Numbered from the stretch's first letter, positions 33,159-42,880 are shown. The stretch is DNA of 59,155 bases from Deltaproteobacteria bacterium (GCA_016933965.1 JAFGTS010000001.1:1-59155), one strand, 5' to 3'. Notes: generated by a model from the letters alone, not told the origin. Program-made: numbers and translations.

Positions 33159-34601
33159 ATGAAGCCTACCGGTGAAAATTGCGGCGTTTTCGGTATATAT
33201 TCCAAGAACGAGTGTGTCTACGATATATACCAGGGCATCGATTTTCTCCAGCATCGGGGTCAGGAATACTGCGGTATCTCGACCTTCGATCCCGGAAAGA
33301 AGGGGGAGCGGCAGATAGATTTTTTCAAGGGACAGGAAGAAGAGAACGGTGATAATACCGGGGAGTTTATCAACCATGTCACTCACCACGGGAAGGTCAT
33401 CGATACCTTTAACGATGAAGAATTGCGAAGCCTGACGGGCCATTGGGGGATCGGGCACGTGAGCCTCTGGGAACGGCAGCCGATGAAGTGGCAATCCCGT
33501 CTTGGCGAGATAGCCGTGGCCTTCAGCGGGAACGTGATGAACTCCGCGGAACTGATGCAGGAAATGATGGGACGGGGCAAGTCCTTTTACAAAAGTTATG
33601 ACATCGAGACGATCTCAAAGATCATCATAGAGGAATCGGACGTCGTCAGCGGCATCGCCGCCCTTGCCGAAAAGATCAATGGGGCCTATTCCCTGGTGGT
33701 CCTGACGAAGGACGGTATCTACGCGGCGCGGGATATTTACGGATTCCGGCCGCTGATGCTGGGTATGGATTCGGAACGGCATGTCGTTTCCTCGGAATCG
33801 CGGGCGATACAGAACCTGGGAATGCAGGTCTGCCGGGATGTCCGGCCCGGTGAGATCGTGCTGATCAACGGCAGCGGTTTTCATTCCGTCAAACAGGTCG
33901 AATCACCGCGCACCGCTCACTGCGCTTTTGAATGGGCCTACACGGCGAGCGTCGATTCTCTCATCGACGGTGTCTATGTCCAGGAAGCACGAAACAACAT
34001 GGGTGCGCATCTTGCCCAGCGGGACATTGATGAAGGACATCCCGGTGCCGATATCGTAGCTCCCGTCCCGCTCTCGGGGATCGGTCATGCCCTCGGATAC
34101 CACCGCCTTTCAAAGGTGACCTATCAGGAAGTGTTTCTCTACCACCGGTATGCCGATAGAAGCTACATGCAGGCGACGCAGCTCGCGCGGGAGAAAATGG
34201 CGAAACGGAAACTGTCCGTCCTCCCCTATGCCATAAAAGGACAGAAGATCGTACTCTGTGATGATTCCATCGTTCGCGGGACCCAGATCATGCATAAGGT
34301 GTGGGAACTGAAAAAGGCGGGAGCCAGAGAGGTCCACGTACGGGTCGCCTGTCCGCCCCTGATGTATCCTTGCGACTTCGGTATCTCAACCCGCTCCTAT
34401 GACGAGCTCCTAGCCCGGGAATTCATGCCCACGGGGGACATTACTTCCATGGATGAACTGCGCAGGATGGAAGCCTGGGTGGCGCGGAAGATCGGTGCCG
34501 ATTCCGTGAAGTACAACAGTATGGATGATTTTGTGAACGCTCTTCAGATGCCGCGAAAAAACCTCTGTCTGAAATGCTTTGACGGGCATTTCCCCTTCTG
34601 A
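33159..34601 (+). CDS. purF: Amidophosphoribosyltransferase
   Basis: A 480-residue enzyme for the first step of purine synthesis (PRPP plus glutamine to phosphoribosylamine). Residues 1-7 form a short propeptide before the catalytic Cys8 of CGVFGIYSKN. The glutaminase domain reaches about 245, and the PRPP site is VLCDDSIVRGTQ (about 366-377). Cysteines at RTAHCAFEWAY, PPLMYPCDFG and NLCLKCFDG match the four 4Fe-4S ligands of the Bacillus subtilis enzyme, so this is the iron-sulfur type. It starts 4 bases after carB with AAGGATG upstream and is almost certainly co-transcribed with it. Confidence 0.93.
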   Translation: MKPTGENCGVFGIYSKNECVYDIYQGIDFLQHRGQEYCGISTFDPGKKGERQIDFFKGQEEENGDNTGEFINHVTHHGKVIDTFNDEELRSLTGHWGIGHVSLWERQPMKWQSRLGEIAVAFSGNVMNSAELMQEMMGRGKSFYKSYDIETISKIIIEESDVVSGIAALAEKINGAYSLVVLTKDGIYAARDIYGFRPLMLGMDSERHVVSSESRAIQNLGMQVCRDVRPGEIVLINGSGFHSVKQVESPRTAHCAFEWAYTASVDSLIDGVYVQEARNNMGAHLAQRDIDEGHPGADIVAPVPLSGIGHALGYHRLSKVTYQEVFLYHRYADRSYMQATQLAREKMAKRKLSVLPYAIKGQKIVLCDDSIVRGTQIMHKVWELKKAGAREVHVRVACPPLMYPCDFGISTRSYDELLAREFMPTGDITSMDELRRMEAWVARKIGADSVKYNSMDDFVNALQMPRKNLCLKCFDGHFPF

Positions 34602-34634
34602 ATTCAACAGCATTATTTTATCCGAGAGCTCTCG

Positions 34635-36209
34635 TCAGGATTTTTCCGCATCAAATGTGTCGGGAGTGACGCCGAGGGCCTTCAATTCGTTTTTCTTTAT
34701 CCGGAAGGTCTCGGTTCTCGGAAAGTCGTCGATGATCCTGATGTAACGGGGGATCGCGTACGGGGCCAGCTTGTCCCTGAGGAACTCCCTCAGCTCTGCG
34801 GGAGACAGCCGTTCTCCGCTTACAAGGGTCACCGAAGCCATGATCTCGTCTTCGGTCATCTCCGATGGCACGCCGTATACCGCGCACTCCTGAACTTTGG
34901 GATTCTTCAGTATCACCTTTTCCACTTCATAGGCCGATACGTTTTCCCCACGCCTCCTCATGGAATCCGTTTTCCGGCCCACGAAATAGAGAAAGCCTTT
35001 GTCATCCTGATACATGTAGTCCCCGGTATGCTCCCATTCACCTTTTGTTTTTCTCTCCGTTGCCTGAATGTCCTTATAGTATTCCACTGTGCTTTTTTTG
35101 TCCGGGGATACCTTGAACAGGAGCTCTCCCGTTTCTCCGACCGGGACATCTTTGCCCGCTTCATCAACGAGCCTTATCTCCGACAGCATGGGAGATCCCA
35201 CAGAGCCCTTGGGAGCGTTTCCCAGGTTCATGATCGTCCCGGTTCCGTCAATGGCGCCATATGCCTCCCAGAGCGTGACATTGAACCTCTTTTCAAAGGG
35301 TTCCCACATGTCTGCCGGGCATCCTGCCGAAATGACAAGGCTCACCTTGTGATCCTTTTCATGTGGATGTGGAGGTTGCCTCATGAGTATGGGGATCATC
35401 GCCCCGATCGTGTTGAAAACCGTTGCGCCTGATCTCCAGACCTCTTCCCAGAACCGGCTCGCGCTGAACTTCTTGCTGAGCGCAACCGTGGTGCCGGCCA
35501 CCAGCACCTGTGTCGTCGTGACGAAAAGCGCATTGCCGTGAAACAGCGCAAGCGGGGTATAATAGATCGAGTCCGGTTTCATGGCGATCTGGGCAAGGAG
35601 CTTTATCTTATCGACGAGGTTCTTGTTGTATCTGAAGACGACACCCTTGGGGAGGCCCGTGGTGCCTGAGGTATACATGATAAGGAGCAGGGAATCCGGG
35701 CTGAAGGTGACCTCGGGTTTTGCCGTGGACATGCTTTTCCCGTATGCGTCCCGCAGGTCCAGCATCCCTTTCGGGACAGTATAATCAGGTGGGGCCTCGA
35801 GCGTGTTCACGATAACATGCTTGATCTTCGGTATTTCGCTTTCAATGCTTCGTAAGAGATCAACCTTGTCATGGTCAACGACCAGATATTTCGCATCGCT
35901 GTTATCGATAATGAAGGCAAGACCTTCTCCCCGCAGGCTCGTATTAGCGGGATTCACGTACATTCCGATCTTCTGGATGCCGAAGAAAACATCGAGGAAC
36001 TGCTGAGAGTTGCCCATGAGCGTTGCAAGCCCGTCTCCCGTTTGTGCACTGATCGTGAGGAGGTAGTTCGCAAGACGGTTCGCGTTCTGATCCATCTCCT
36101 TATACGTTATGGAGCGGTCCCCGTATACGAGGTACACAAAGGTCTTGTCTCCGATCGCTTCTGACTGTCTTTCCAGTTCGAGGGACCAGTATGATGATTC
36201 CTGTGCCAT
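34635..36209 (-). CDS. Acyl-CoA synthetase (FATP/FadD-like)
   Basis: A 524-residue AMP-forming acyl-CoA ligase. The ATP loop is LLLIMYTSGTTGLPKGVVF (about 180). The adenylate motif is LWEAYGAIDGTGT, and the C-terminal motifs are HTGDYMYQDDKGFLYFVGRK and RRRGENVSAYEVEKV. The final catalytic-Lys region is FPRTETFRIKKNELK. Substrate is probably a medium or long acyl or aryl acid. The ATG has AAAGGGG upstream. It is the last gene of the leftward beta-oxidation cluster controlled by the TetR gene, and converges with purF. Confidence 0.9.
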   Translation of the reverse strand: MAQESSYWSLELERQSEAIGDKTFVYLVYGDRSITYKEMDQNANRLANYLLTISAQTGDGLATLMGNSQQFLDVFFGIQKIGMYVNPANTSLRGEGLAFIIDNSDAKYLVVDHDKVDLLRSIESEIPKIKHVIVNTLEAPPDYTVPKGMLDLRDAYGKSMSTAKPEVTFSPDSLLLIMYTSGTTGLPKGVVFRYNKNLVDKIKLLAQIAMKPDSIYYTPLALFHGNALFVTTTQVLVAGTTVALSKKFSASRFWEEVWRSGATVFNTIGAMIPILMRQPPHPHEKDHKVSLVISAGCPADMWEPFEKRFNVTLWEAYGAIDGTGTIMNLGNAPKGSVGSPMLSEIRLVDEAGKDVPVGETGELLFKVSPDKKSTVEYYKDIQATERKTKGEWEHTGDYMYQDDKGFLYFVGRKTDSMRRRGENVSAYEVEKVILKNPKVQECAVYGVPSEMTEDEIMASVTLVSGERLSPAELREFLRDKLAPYAIPRYIRIIDDFPRTETFRIKKNELKALGVTPDTFDAEKS

Positions 36210-36328
36210 TGGTTTCCCCTTTCTGTGATCATTGCCCGGTTGTTTTCAATATCGTATGAGCACCATTCCTCCGGCGATGGCCGGTCATGAAGGCGCCCGT
36301 TTAGTCGGGAAGCTTCCCCGAACCGTCC

Positions 36329-37384
36329 CTAGAGCCGGGGCGGGCTGTCCTCCCCATGATCGGTCGTCTTGTAAAATCCTTTAAAGCGGAACGGCCTCTT
36401 CATGGTTATCGCTCCCACACTGCAGATCGCAACACAGTCGCCGCAGAAGGCACATGCATTTTCAGAAGCCTGTTTCATCCGCGGTTTCTTGTCCACCATT
36501 TCGATCGCACTTGCTGCGCAGGCCCCCGCACAGAGGCCGCAGCCGGTACACTTTTCCAGATCGATTTCCACGATGCCGAACTCCATCTGTTCGGGGTCAT
36601 CATAGGAGGGTATACGAAATCTGTCTAATAAACCGAATCTTCTCGTCGAGGGATCTTGCCCTGACGTGATCGTTCGCAGGGTACCATTCTCGAACCAGTC
36701 AACAGGGTGTGTCTGACGGGTGACCATTCCATCGGGATTACCCCGGGGCCACCCAATGGCAAGGCTGCTTGCATATTTATACGGGTACGAGATGCCGAGA
36801 CGCTTTTTCCATTTCGGGTTCATATCCAGGGCCAGTTTTGCAAAGCCTACCCAGCATGTTCCCAGACCCATACTGTGGGCGGCAAGCACCATGTTCTGCC
36901 CCGCTATGCCGCAGTCGAGTTCCGGGCTGGACGCACCACGGATGTCTTTCAGTATGATGATGACCGTCGGGGCTCCGTGCCAGAGATCCAGCTTGCCTTC
37001 GGCGACCAGGGGGATCGCCGTGAACGGCATGGGGTGGAGATCGTTATACCTGATCCTGGTTATGAATTTGACCAGCGGCCGCAGCCATCCGCGGCCCTTC
37101 TTCCTGTAGTCGGTCATTGCGCCGACCATCCGGCAGGAAGAGACCACTGTGTCCGTTATGCCTTTGATCACCTCCAGGTCACGCAACACAATAAACTTCC
37201 AGGGCTGGTAGTTACCTGCTGAAGGGGCAAAACGGCCTGCCTCGAGGATCCTTTTCACCATGAATTCAGGCACCTGCTCTTTCTTGAACTGGCGCACGCT
37301 CCTGCGGCTCAGGATAACCTTTTCCGTTTCAGTGAACTCCCTCTTCAGCGTATCCAGGGATTCCACTCCGTTCCTTGCACTCAT
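36329..37384 (-). CDS. Nitroreductase fused to a two-cluster ferredoxin domain
   Basis: A 351-residue fusion. The nitroreductase FMN domain (about 20-235) has RRSVRQFKKEQVP, FAPSAGNYQPWKFIVL, and LDCGIAGQNMVLAAHSMGLG. The C-terminal ferredoxin (about 275-335) has two 4Fe-4S motifs, CTGCGLCAGAC and CAFCGDCVAIC. Fusions usually place the ferredoxin first; here it is at the C-terminus. Expected to pass electrons between ferredoxin and an organic acceptor. The ATG at 37384 is chosen because GGGGGAGGTG lies directly upstream. Located between the acyl-CoA synthetase and thiolase genes, it may reoxidise or reduce carriers for the acyl-CoA dehydrogenases. Confidence 0.85.
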   Translation of the reverse strand: MSARNGVESLDTLKREFTETEKVILSRRSVRQFKKEQVPEFMVKRILEAGRFAPSAGNYQPWKFIVLRDLEVIKGITDTVVSSCRMVGAMTDYRKKGRGWLRPLVKFITRIRYNDLHPMPFTAIPLVAEGKLDLWHGAPTVIIILKDIRGASSPELDCGIAGQNMVLAAHSMGLGTCWVGFAKLALDMNPKWKKRLGISYPYKYASSLAIGWPRGNPDGMVTRQTHPVDWFENGTLRTITSGQDPSTRRFGLLDRFRIPSYDDPEQMEFGIVEIDLEKCTGCGLCAGACAASAIEMVDKKPRMKQASENACAFCGDCVAICSVGAITMKRPFRFKGFYKTTDHGEDSPPRL

Positions 37385-37407
37385 CTCCACCTCCCCCATG
37401 TTCACTT

Positions 37408-38658
37408 TCAAATGCCTTCAAGAATATGAATGGCCATTGCGGCCTCGCCCCGGCCGAGGAAACCCCCACCGTTCTCGGCCATGGCGATCCGCGCCCCCTG
37501 AACCTGCCGGGGGCCTGCGTTGCCCCGGAGCTGCGTGACAAGCTCGAATATCTGCGCAAGCCCCGATGCGCCGACGGGATGGCCCCGGGCGATCAGTCCC
37601 CCGCTCGGATTGACAGGGATTTTCCCTCCGATGGCGGTCGCGCCGCTCTCGGCAAAAGGGCCCCCTTCTCCCAGGGGGCAGAAACCCATCTGTTCCGTCT
37701 GGTACAATTCCCCGAAGGCTGTCGCATCGTGAACCTCGACCACATCGATGTCCCCAGGTCCCAGGCCGGCCATTTCATAGGCGGCCCTGGAAGTCCTTTC
37801 ACATATGTCATTCTCCCCGGTTTTCGTTCCCGACCTGACCACTGATGCCCGGATGCGGATGCTACTGCCCCGTCCCTGTTTTTTCAGGAACCTCTCACTG
37901 CAGACCACCGCTGCGGCGGCACCGTCCCCCACAGGCGCACACATGGCCCTTGTCAGAGGATAGGAAACCTCCCTGTCCGCGAGAACCTCTTCCACGGTCA
38001 TGGGGAAGGTGTACTGGGCAATGGGATTGTGCACCGAGTTGTTATGGGCCTTTGCGGCGATACAGGCAAGCTGGCGCTGTGTGGTGCCATACTGCTGCAT
38101 GTGCATCCTGGCGCCTATGGAGTAAAGGTCCATGAACACCGAATGGCCGCCGGGTTTTTCCTCGGAAAGCTCCAAGCCTTTTTCCTTTGCTTCCTTTTCC
38201 CTGCGCAACCGCTCTTCTTCCTGAAATACGGCAATGAAATCCGTGAATTCTTCAACGTCTGTTCCCGACATGAAGATCATCATGGTCTTGGCGCGGTCCT
38301 TGTCGTACATCTTCTCGGCCCCGATGGCGAGCACGCAATCATAGATGCCTGCCTTGATGGCCGCCCATGCCGAGTGAAGGGCCGTCGATGCGCCTGCGCA
38401 CGCATTTTCTATATTGACGATCTGAATACCTTCGAGCTGATTGGCGGACAGGGCCACCTGCCCGCGGATACTGTGCTGAAAGGAATGATATCCCCAACCT
38501 GAGTTCGAAAACCATGCCGCCTCTATATCCCGTCGCTCAAGCCCGCAGTCCTTCAACACCATCTCGAGGGCCTCCCCGGTCAGCGACTTGATCCCTTTTT
38601 CAAGGTGTTTTCCGAACCTGGTCGCCGCCGTTCCTATGATGTATACATCTTCCGCCAT
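37408..38658 (-). CDS. Thiolase-like protein (SCP2/lipid-transfer type)
   Basis: A 416-residue thiolase-fold protein. The nucleophile Cys is in NIENACAGASTALHSAW (about 90). The His is in EVHDATAFGELYQTEQMGF, and the GHP block is NPSGGLIARGHPVGASGLAQ. The C-terminal motif reads MAENGGGFLGRGEAAMA, so the His-Asn pair usual in SCPx thiolases is Glu-Asn here and the second catalytic role is not conserved in the usual form. No DUF35/OB partner is adjacent. It may cleave a 3-ketoacyl-CoA or act as an aldolase-like enzyme. Part of the beta-oxidation cluster. Confidence 0.82.
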   Translation of the reverse strand: MAEDVYIIGTAATRFGKHLEKGIKSLTGEALEMVLKDCGLERRDIEAAWFSNSGWGYHSFQHSIRGQVALSANQLEGIQIVNIENACAGASTALHSAWAAIKAGIYDCVLAIGAEKMYDKDRAKTMMIFMSGTDVEEFTDFIAVFQEEERLRREKEAKEKGLELSEEKPGGHSVFMDLYSIGARMHMQQYGTTQRQLACIAAKAHNNSVHNPIAQYTFPMTVEEVLADREVSYPLTRAMCAPVGDGAAAAVVCSERFLKKQGRGSSIRIRASVVRSGTKTGENDICERTSRAAYEMAGLGPGDIDVVEVHDATAFGELYQTEQMGFCPLGEGGPFAESGATAIGGKIPVNPSGGLIARGHPVGASGLAQIFELVTQLRGNAGPRQVQGARIAMAENGGGFLGRGEAAMAIHILEGI

Positions 38659-38697
38659 ACGTGAATATCCTCTCCTGATCCCGTTACCATTTTCCGG

Positions 38698-39825
38698 TCA
38701 TAGCCCGGTGTTGATCTGATCGATGAGGTCCATCTTTCGCAGCGGAGCCATGCCGAGAAGCGTCTTTATCTGCGTTGCGTCACGGAACCTCTTTTCCTGG
38801 CCGTAGTCCTTCATGTACCCATATCCCCCGAGGACCTGTATGCCGTCGGTGGTCACATGACAGGCGGTATCCTGGACATGAAGGGCCGCGGTCTTTGAGT
38901 AAATGTCCCACCCGGCGATCTTCCTCTCGATCGCGTTTAAGGCCTCACCCACTGCCATGTCGGCTATCTTCACCCGAATCGCCATATCCGCCAGGATCAT
39001 TTTCATCTCTGACCAGTTGATGATTGGCCATCCCCCCTGTTCCCTCTCATTGCTGTAAGCCAGGGCACGGTCAAAGGATCCCCTCATGATCCCCAGAGAT
39101 ATGGCGGCAGCGGCGGCATACAGTATGTTTACGGTTTCCTCGAAAACGATCAGCCCTTTGCCTTCCTGTCCTATCAGTCCGGCTTCGGCTTCATTAAGTA
39201 CGATGTCGGCGGCCGGACATGCATGTGCCCCGAGACTGAAGACAGGGTCACTTTTTTTCACCTTCGGGGATGACAGGTCCACAAGGAAAAGTGAATACCC
39301 CTCCATACCCGGGATCTTCGCCGGGATCAGGGCATGTGCCGCGATCGGGGCAAGAACAACATAATGAATAGAGCCTGAAAGGGAATATCCACTATCCCTT
39401 TTGGCGGCACGGGGGAGATCCTGATGCTCCTGCGGGTTGCTGTAAGCGGGAAATGCGATGAGGACATCGTTTGGGTTGTTTGATAACGGTATCTCACGGA
39501 GCATATCGGCCGCTCCGGACCGGAGAACAAGTTCCTGCGCAAGCGTATTGGTGAAAATGACCGTGCCCCAGCTTGCATCCGTCCGGCAGATGCATTCCAG
39601 GATCACGCAGAGGGTGCGAATTCCCTGCCCGATGCCGCCCATATCTTCGGGCAGTGTTATGCCGAGGAATCCGAGCTCATGGGCCTTTGCCAGGACTGCA
39701 TCGTCAAAGGGGCCGAAGGGATATCTGTCGCTCGCCTCCCTTCGGTGGTCCAATTCCCTGCTCGCGAAATTGTGAGCAAGATCCTGAAAGGCCTTCATAT
39801 CATCATGCATTAAAGACGTGCTCAT
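38698..39825 (-). CDS. Acyl-CoA dehydrogenase (short)
   Basis: A 375-residue flavoprotein that makes a trans-2-enoyl-CoA. The N-terminal helical domain, the middle beta domain (NPNDVLIAFPAYSNPQE, SGSIHYVVLAP) and the C-terminal helical domain are recognisable. QVLGGYGYMKDYGQEKRFRD near the end is the FAD/dimer-interface segment with the family GGxGy motif. In the segment ahead of it (VTTDGIQVLGGYG), the usual catalytic-base position could not be assigned with certainty by eye. The start at 39825 has AAAGGGGGTGG upstream; the frame extends six codons further. Confidence 0.87.
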   Translation of the reverse strand: MSTSLMHDDMKAFQDLAHNFASRELDHRREASDRYPFGPFDDAVLAKAHELGFLGITLPEDMGGIGQGIRTLCVILECICRTDASWGTVIFTNTLAQELVLRSGAADMLREIPLSNNPNDVLIAFPAYSNPQEHQDLPRAAKRDSGYSLSGSIHYVVLAPIAAHALIPAKIPGMEGYSLFLVDLSSPKVKKSDPVFSLGAHACPAADIVLNEAEAGLIGQEGKGLIVFEETVNILYAAAAAISLGIMRGSFDRALAYSNEREQGGWPIINWSEMKMILADMAIRVKIADMAVGEALNAIERKIAGWDIYSKTAALHVQDTACHVTTDGIQVLGGYGYMKDYGQEKRFRDATQIKTLLGMAPLRKMDLIDQINTGL

Positions 39826-39839
39826 GGTACCACCCCCTT

Positions 39840-41342
39840 TCACTGTTCGAAAACCCGGGTCTGCGGATAGAGTGGGGCAATGAGGCCCTTGAACGAGGTA
39901 ATCCTGTTTATCTGGTTCGAGCCTTCGTAGATCTGTAACAGCTTTGAGTCGCGCAGTCGTTTCTCCATACCCCTGTCATGCCGCAAGCCTGCCTGGCCCA
40001 TGAGGTCCAGGGCAAGCTGGCAGTTCCTGATGCCTATGTCAGTGCCTGAAAACTTGGCGAACGATGACAATCCCGAGGTGCAATCGATATCCTCTTTCCT
40101 CTTCATGTCATAATACATCTTGCTCATCGCCCAGGTGGAGACAGCCATGTTCAGCACGGGATTGATCATTTTGAAATATATCGGGGGCATGAATTTCAGG
40201 TAATAATAGATCGGCTTCATCTGGAGCAGCTCATACACTCCCCGGTGAGAATTCGCATAATTCGCTTCCATATATGCGAGCCTTCCCAGGATAACGTTCT
40301 TGTGCATCTCGGCCAGAATGCACTGTGCCCATTCATGGTTTATCAGAAGTCTGCCCCTGATCTCGGTTTCCGATGCGAATTTCAGCGCATCCTCAAATGC
40401 TCCACGTGCCACTCCTGTGCCGATCGCACAGACCCCTGCCTTCGTTGAGGAACTTATGTAGTCCATGTGTCTCTGCATGACATCACCGGGCGACTTACCG
40501 GTGAATTTCTTCATACTGTATGAATCGATGAGAACCTGATCATCGGGGATGAAACAGTCTTCGAAGATGATCTCGTTGGCCGGGCATACACGCTGTCCCA
40601 TCTTGTCTTCATGCCGCCCGATAGAGAATCCTTTGGTACCTTTCCGGACCACGAGATCGACCCTGGTCTGTGAAGGCTTCTTGAGGTCGGTAAAGGCATA
40701 AAAGAATGTCCATTCAGCGAGCTGGCCCATTGATATGAACACCTTTCGTCCATTGATGATATACCCTCCACTGACCCGTTCGGCCCGGCACATTATCCTT
40801 CCTCTATCTATAAGATCTATTTCCTCCACATCGGTCCCCGCGTCAGGCTCGGTAATGGCAAAGGCTATCAGACAGGGTTTTCCTTTCTTCTCACCTTCGA
40901 CCACCTCTTTGAGTATCCTGTTGGTCACCTTCATGTTGAATGATGTCAACAGGCTTGTGACACCCAGATAATGAACGGCTACGACATTGGCGATGCCGAC
41001 GCAGGCTGTTGATATTTCTTCGATGACATTAGAGCTCGAGGGCAGATTTTTCCCCATGCCTCCAAAAAGCTTCGGGATCCACATGGTATAGAATCCCCAG
41101 TCACTTGCCGTCTGAATAAGATCATGGGGAAGATAATCGGCATCTTCGTGGGTCCTTCTGTCCAGGGGGAGGGCTTTCGGTTTTACCACCTGATCGTTGA
41201 ACTTACGCGCGTATGCAATAAGCTCCTTCGTTTCCCTGATCATACCCCTGGGGACCCTGGGTGCATATTCAAGCCCTATGAACGTATCTTCAAACTTCGG
41301 GAACCTCTTCAGAAATGCTTTTACCTCCGAGCTTGAGATCAT
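39840..41342 (-). CDS. Acyl-CoA dehydrogenase (long, ~500 residues)
   Basis: A 500-residue acyl-CoA dehydrogenase, longer than the usual ~385 and resembling forms with extra terminal segments. The middle domain is visible in PCLIAFAITEPDAGTDVEEI and GRKVFISMGQLAEWTFFYAF. The C-terminal part has DLMGQAGLRHDRGMEKRLRD and SKLLQIYEGSNQINRI, where the Glu of YEGSNQ is the usual catalytic base position. The ATG at 41342 has AGAGGAGGTG upstream. Its C-terminal gene end is 14 bases from the start of the short dehydrogenase gene, indicating coupling. Confidence 0.88.
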   Translation of the reverse strand: MISSSEVKAFLKRFPKFEDTFIGLEYAPRVPRGMIRETKELIAYARKFNDQVVKPKALPLDRRTHEDADYLPHDLIQTASDWGFYTMWIPKLFGGMGKNLPSSSNVIEEISTACVGIANVVAVHYLGVTSLLTSFNMKVTNRILKEVVEGEKKGKPCLIAFAITEPDAGTDVEEIDLIDRGRIMCRAERVSGGYIINGRKVFISMGQLAEWTFFYAFTDLKKPSQTRVDLVVRKGTKGFSIGRHEDKMGQRVCPANEIIFEDCFIPDDQVLIDSYSMKKFTGKSPGDVMQRHMDYISSSTKAGVCAIGTGVARGAFEDALKFASETEIRGRLLINHEWAQCILAEMHKNVILGRLAYMEANYANSHRGVYELLQMKPIYYYLKFMPPIYFKMINPVLNMAVSTWAMSKMYYDMKRKEDIDCTSGLSSFAKFSGTDIGIRNCQLALDLMGQAGLRHDRGMEKRLRDSKLLQIYEGSNQINRITSFKGLIAPLYPQTRVFEQ

Positions 41343-41355
41343 AAACACCTCCTCT

Positions 41356-42003
41356 TTATTGCTGTAATAACCCAAGCTGCTCCTTGCCTTTCTCCGTCAG
41401 GTATGTGGACAGAATGGCCCTGTTGACCTGGATGAGATGTTCTATTGCCTTCTTCCGGGAAAATTTCTTTTCAACGAGATAGCTGTGGGCGACCTGGATG
41501 GTCATGCCCTGAACGATATGCCCGAGAATCAACGGATTGAACCCATCGACAAAACCAAGACGCTTCCATTTCTTGAAATCGCTCGCGAGGTCGGAAACAA
41601 AATAATTGTAATAACGCCAAATATCGTCATCCAATCTTTCATCCACACCGAAACCACCCCTGATGATCAGGAGCATCTGCTGCGGATTTGCTTCCAGAAA
41701 GTCAAAAAAGGTGTTGTATGTTTCCTTCATTTTCCCGAGTCTTTCCACCATGTCGTCGGACACTTTCGTTTCCCTCATTTTCTTCAGGGTCATCCTGAGG
41801 TCGTAAAGGCTCCTCGTCGCGACCTCTTCGAAAAGTTCTTTCTTGTCCTTGAAGTGGGCATAAAAAGTGTTCGCCGACATACCGACAAACCGGATAATAT
41901 CGTTGACCTGGGTATTGTGGTAACCCTTTTTGCTGAAGAGTTCCCTTGCCGCATCGATGATCGCTTCCTTGATATCAGCTCTCCTTTTCAGCTTTTTCCC
42001 CAT
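41356..42003 (-). CDS. TetR-family transcriptional regulator
   Basis: A 215-residue regulator. The N-terminal helix-turn-helix (about 10-60) reads IKEAIIDAARELFSKKGYHN then VNDIIRFVGMSANTFYAHFK. The C-terminal ligand domain has a hydrophobic pocket region typical of fatty-acid or acyl-CoA responsive members. It is transcribed in the same leftward series as the acyl-CoA genes, with an AAGGGAG ribosome site. Likely represses the cluster and senses acyl-CoA; the probable operator is the 30-bp palindrome at 42968-42997. Confidence 0.9.
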   Translation of the reverse strand: MGKKLKRRADIKEAIIDAARELFSKKGYHNTQVNDIIRFVGMSANTFYAHFKDKKELFEEVATRSLYDLRMTLKKMRETKVSDDMVERLGKMKETYNTFFDFLEANPQQMLLIIRGGFGVDERLDDDIWRYYNYFVSDLASDFKKWKRLGFVDGFNPLILGHIVQGMTIQVAHSYLVEKKFSRKKAIEHLIQVNRAILSTYLTEKGKEQLGLLQQ

Positions 42004-42028
42004 GATATGACTCCCTTCGTAAGCATTG

Positions 42029-42880
42029 TCAGCACCCCATCCGCGCCATAAAAAGCATTATTTTCCTCCCCCATCCCACGCGCGTCAGAAATGAGAGGAA
42101 TCCATAGTGTGTAGAGGGCGATATACGTTTGGACATCCACAATATTTTCGCTGCTGTCTGCGGAAGAACATACATCTTGTTCTTTCGTATGGCATTAACC
42201 ACGAGAAGGGCAACCTTCTCAGGTGTCATTCTCGCATTTTCAATGGATATGACCGAGCAATATCGCTGGAATTCATCCGTGAACCTCAGCGTGCTCATCA
42301 GGTTTGTCTTGATGAATGTTGGGCAGAGCACGGTCACGCCGATATTATGAGGGGCGAGTTCGCTTTTGAGTGTTTCCGAGAGAGAGATGACCGCAGCTTT
42401 CGTTACATTGTACGGTGACATTTCCGGAGCCGATACGATGCCGGCAGCGGATGCCACGTTTACGATATGACCCTCTCCCTGTTTTTTCATCCGTGGGATG
42501 AAGGCATGACAACCGTACACAACCCCCCAGAAGTTGATCGAGACGATCCACTCCCAATCCTCGATCGGGATGTCGCCCATGAATCCAGTCGAGACAACAC
42601 CCGCGTTATTGATGAGGATGTCCACCTTTCCCCACGTATCGAAGCAATGGTCTGCCATCTTGACGACATCATCGAGTCTGGACACATCACAGAAAAACAC
42701 GTCCCCCGAACCGCCTGATCGTCTGACCAGCTCTAATGTCCCGCGCAAACCCTCTTCATTGATATCGGCCAGCAGTATGTCGCACCGCTCTTTCGCGAGA
42801 GCGATCGCAAGGGCTCTTCCTATGCCCGAAGCAGCCCCAGTGATAACCGCCTTTTTTCCGCTGAGGTCCTTCCTTTTCAT
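42029..42880 (-). CDS. Short-chain dehydrogenase/reductase
   Basis: A 283-residue SDR. The cofactor loop is ITGAASGIGRALA (about 13-25), followed by the Asp in LLADINE that suggests NAD(H) preference. The NNAG motif, catalytic Ser in NVASAAGIV and YNVTK (Tyr-xxx-Lys) are present. The C-terminal ~45 residues are longer than the core SDR and hydrophobic, a form seen in long-chain acyl or lipid SDRs. The ATG follows AAAGGGTTGC. It is the first gene after the palindromic promoter and probably supplies the 3-hydroxyacyl or alcohol oxidation step. Confidence 0.9.
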   Translation of the reverse strand: MKRKDLSGKKAVITGAASGIGRALAIALAKERCDILLADINEEGLRGTLELVRRSGGSGDVFFCDVSRLDDVVKMADHCFDTWGKVDILINNAGVVSTGFMGDIPIEDWEWIVSINFWGVVYGCHAFIPRMKKQGEGHIVNVASAAGIVSAPEMSPYNVTKAAVISLSETLKSELAPHNIGVTVLCPTFIKTNLMSTLRFTDEFQRYCSVISIENARMTPEKVALLVVNAIRKNKMYVLPQTAAKILWMSKRISPSTHYGFLSFLTRVGWGRKIMLFMARMGC

